Below are positions 6,454 to 6,917 of a stretch of 6,917 nucleotides of DNA, piece by piece. The stretch comes from an uncultured Lachnospiraceae bacterium. Lineage in GTDB: Bacteria; Bacillota; Clostridia; Lachnospirales; Lachnospiraceae. The notes under the pieces were generated by a model that was not told the origin of the DNA, searched no databases, and saw nothing but the letters and a program-made list of their open reading frames with translations. The DNA is taken from the NCBI GenBank assembly GCA_947068385.1, contig CAMTBF010000194.1:1-6917 (forward strand). Direction: 5' to 3'. Both the position numbers and the translations under genes were made by a program. Numbering within the stretch: the stretch's first letter is position 1; the number at the start of each line of letters is the position of its first letter.

Positions 6454-6654
6454 ATGGGTGGAAAGGTGCTGGAATATGAAGCGAAGACGATAAGGAATGA
6501 GGGCGTAGAAGAAGGGATAGAAAAAGGGATAGAGGAAGGCATCAGAGGAACGGTTTCCATACTGAAGAAGTTGGGCATCCCAGCACAGGCAATCCAGGTC
6601 CAGATTCAGGAGCAGTATAATTTAAGCCAGGAAGAATCTGAGAAATACTTATAA
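6454..6654 (+). CDS. Small protein resembling the detached C-terminal tail of an Rpn/PD-(D/E)XK transposase-like protein
   Basis: From ATG 6454 the frame encodes 66 residues: MGGKVLEYEAK, a Gly-Ile/Val-Glu-Glu repeat (GVEEGIEKGIEEGI), then SILKKLGIPAQAI and a final YNLSQEESEKYL. This order, a GIEEG-type repeat followed by a short helical bundle ending in LSxEExEKYL, is typical of the C-terminal end of Rpn recombination-promoting nuclease/putative transposase proteins in Lachnospiraceae. The nuclease core with its D...ExK motif is absent, so this is either a truncated remnant or one of the free-standing short versions. A GTG at 6430 would add eight residues; I prefer ATG 6454 because AGGAG at 6438-6442 lies upstream of it, although the 11-base spacing is long. 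It follows the HAD stop by 43 bases. Confidence 0.55.
   Translation: MGGKVLEYEAKTIRNEGVEEGIEKGIEEGIRGTVSILKKLGIPAQAIQVQIQEQYNLSQEESEKYL
6502..6549 (+). repeat. Imperfect 12-base tandem repeat, four units, inside the Rpn-tail gene
   Basis: Four consecutive 12-base units start at 6502, 6514, 6526 and 6538, each encoding a Gly-(Ile/Val)-(Glu/Arg)-(Glu/Lys/Gly) block. The second and third units (GGGATAGAAAAA, GGGATAGAGGAA) differ at only two positions; the outer two are more diverged. Since the unit is a multiple of three, gain or loss of copies would keep the frame open. Confidence 0.7.
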
Positions 6655-6669
6655 TACAAGAGGCAAAGG

Positions 6670-6917
6670 ATGGACAGCAAGAATAGCTACAGAGAGATCA
6701 CAGAAGCCTATTATGAGAAGTGGCTGGGGCAGGACGAAATCCTCAGCCATGATTGGAAAGGAATCGAATATGTGTATTCCAGGGAGAGGAATACCGTCCA
6801 GCATGGGTATGGCAGCCAGTTTGACATATACGCGCTGTGCCAGAGGGACAGGACCGTGATTTCCTATGGGGAACAGATAGGCAGCTCGCTGGACGCATTG
6901 AAAAGCATGCTCCGGGA
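6670..6917 (+). CDS. Start of an unidentified gene, possibly a GNAT-family acetyltransferase, cut by the window edge
   Basis: An open frame begins at ATG 6670 and runs off the right edge after 82 full codons (MDSKNSYREITEAYYEKWLG...). AAGAGG at 6658-6663 gives a well-placed ribosome site, and the gap to the previous stop is 15 bases, so it is probably translated from the same message. The visible part is rich in Tyr and charged residues (IEYVYSRERN, HGYGSQFDIYALCQ, TVISYGEQIG) and has no signal peptide or membrane segment. The style resembles the N-terminal region found before the acetyl-CoA domain in some clostridial GNAT proteins, but the diagnostic R/Q-x-x-G-x-G/A motif would lie beyond the window, so the family call is tentative. 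That it is a real gene is much surer than what it does. Confidence 0.6.
   Translation, partial: MDSKNSYREITEAYYEKWLGQDEILSHDWKGIEYVYSRERNTVQHGYGSQFDIYALCQRDRTVISYGEQIGSSLDALKSMLR

Noticed and set aside
1..6917. An anti-phage defence island
   Set aside because: HD, helicase, nuclease and methyltransferase genes can suggest defence, but each here fits a housekeeping or repair family, the methyltransferase lacks DNA-methylase motifs, and there is no integrase, toxin-antitoxin pair or restriction gene.

Overview
The window is a GC-rich, gene-dense stretch in which every supported gene lies on the + strand with short gaps. Codon use, Shine-Dalgarno sites (AGGAGG, AAAGG) and protein family types (PHP/UvrD fusion, Cof-type HAD phosphatase, HD hydrolase, Gly-Glu repeat tail of an Rpn-like protein) suggest a gut-type Firmicute, most likely a high-GC member of the Lachnospiraceae. 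This taxonomic placement is an inference from protein style; there is no rRNA or other marker gene here.

Layout. Positions 2-415 hold the 3' end of an S41-family serine peptidase gene whose 5' part lies outside the window; its stop codon overlaps the start of the next gene. Positions 406-3876 hold the centrepiece, a 1156-residue protein that joins an N-terminal Endonuclease Q-like PHP nuclease with a zinc-binding Cys4 site to a C-terminal UvrD/PcrA-type superfamily 1 helicase. Both halves end in the same pentapeptide, QMSLF, which closely matches the bacterial beta-clamp-binding consensus QL(S/D)LF. Positions 3915-4592 encode an HD-domain hydrolase of the YpgQ/YedJ type, and 4665-5396 a class I SAM-dependent methyltransferase. 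The 180-base gap 5397-5576 holds short protein-like reading frames without a clear start, probably remnants, the last of which ends in an ATGA overlap with the next gene. Positions 5577-6410 encode a Cof-type HAD-IIB phosphatase. Positions 6454-6654 encode a small protein that looks like the detached C-terminal tail of an Rpn/PD-(D/E)XK transposase-like protein, with a 12-base tandem repeat. From 6670 to the right edge is the start of a gene cut off by the window, tentatively the N-terminal part of a GNAT-type protein.

How the genes fit together. The fusion suggests one repair enzyme that nicks DNA 5' of a deaminated base (the known EndoQ activity) and then unwinds from the nick, possibly held at the replication clamp by two motifs. 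The neighbouring HD hydrolase belongs to a group with members that act on nucleotides, so a role in nucleotide or DNA quality control is possible but unproven. The methyltransferase, HAD phosphatase and small genes downstream look like general accessory genes with no visible functional link. No promoter, riboswitch, tRNA, CRISPR array or convincing intrinsic terminator was found.
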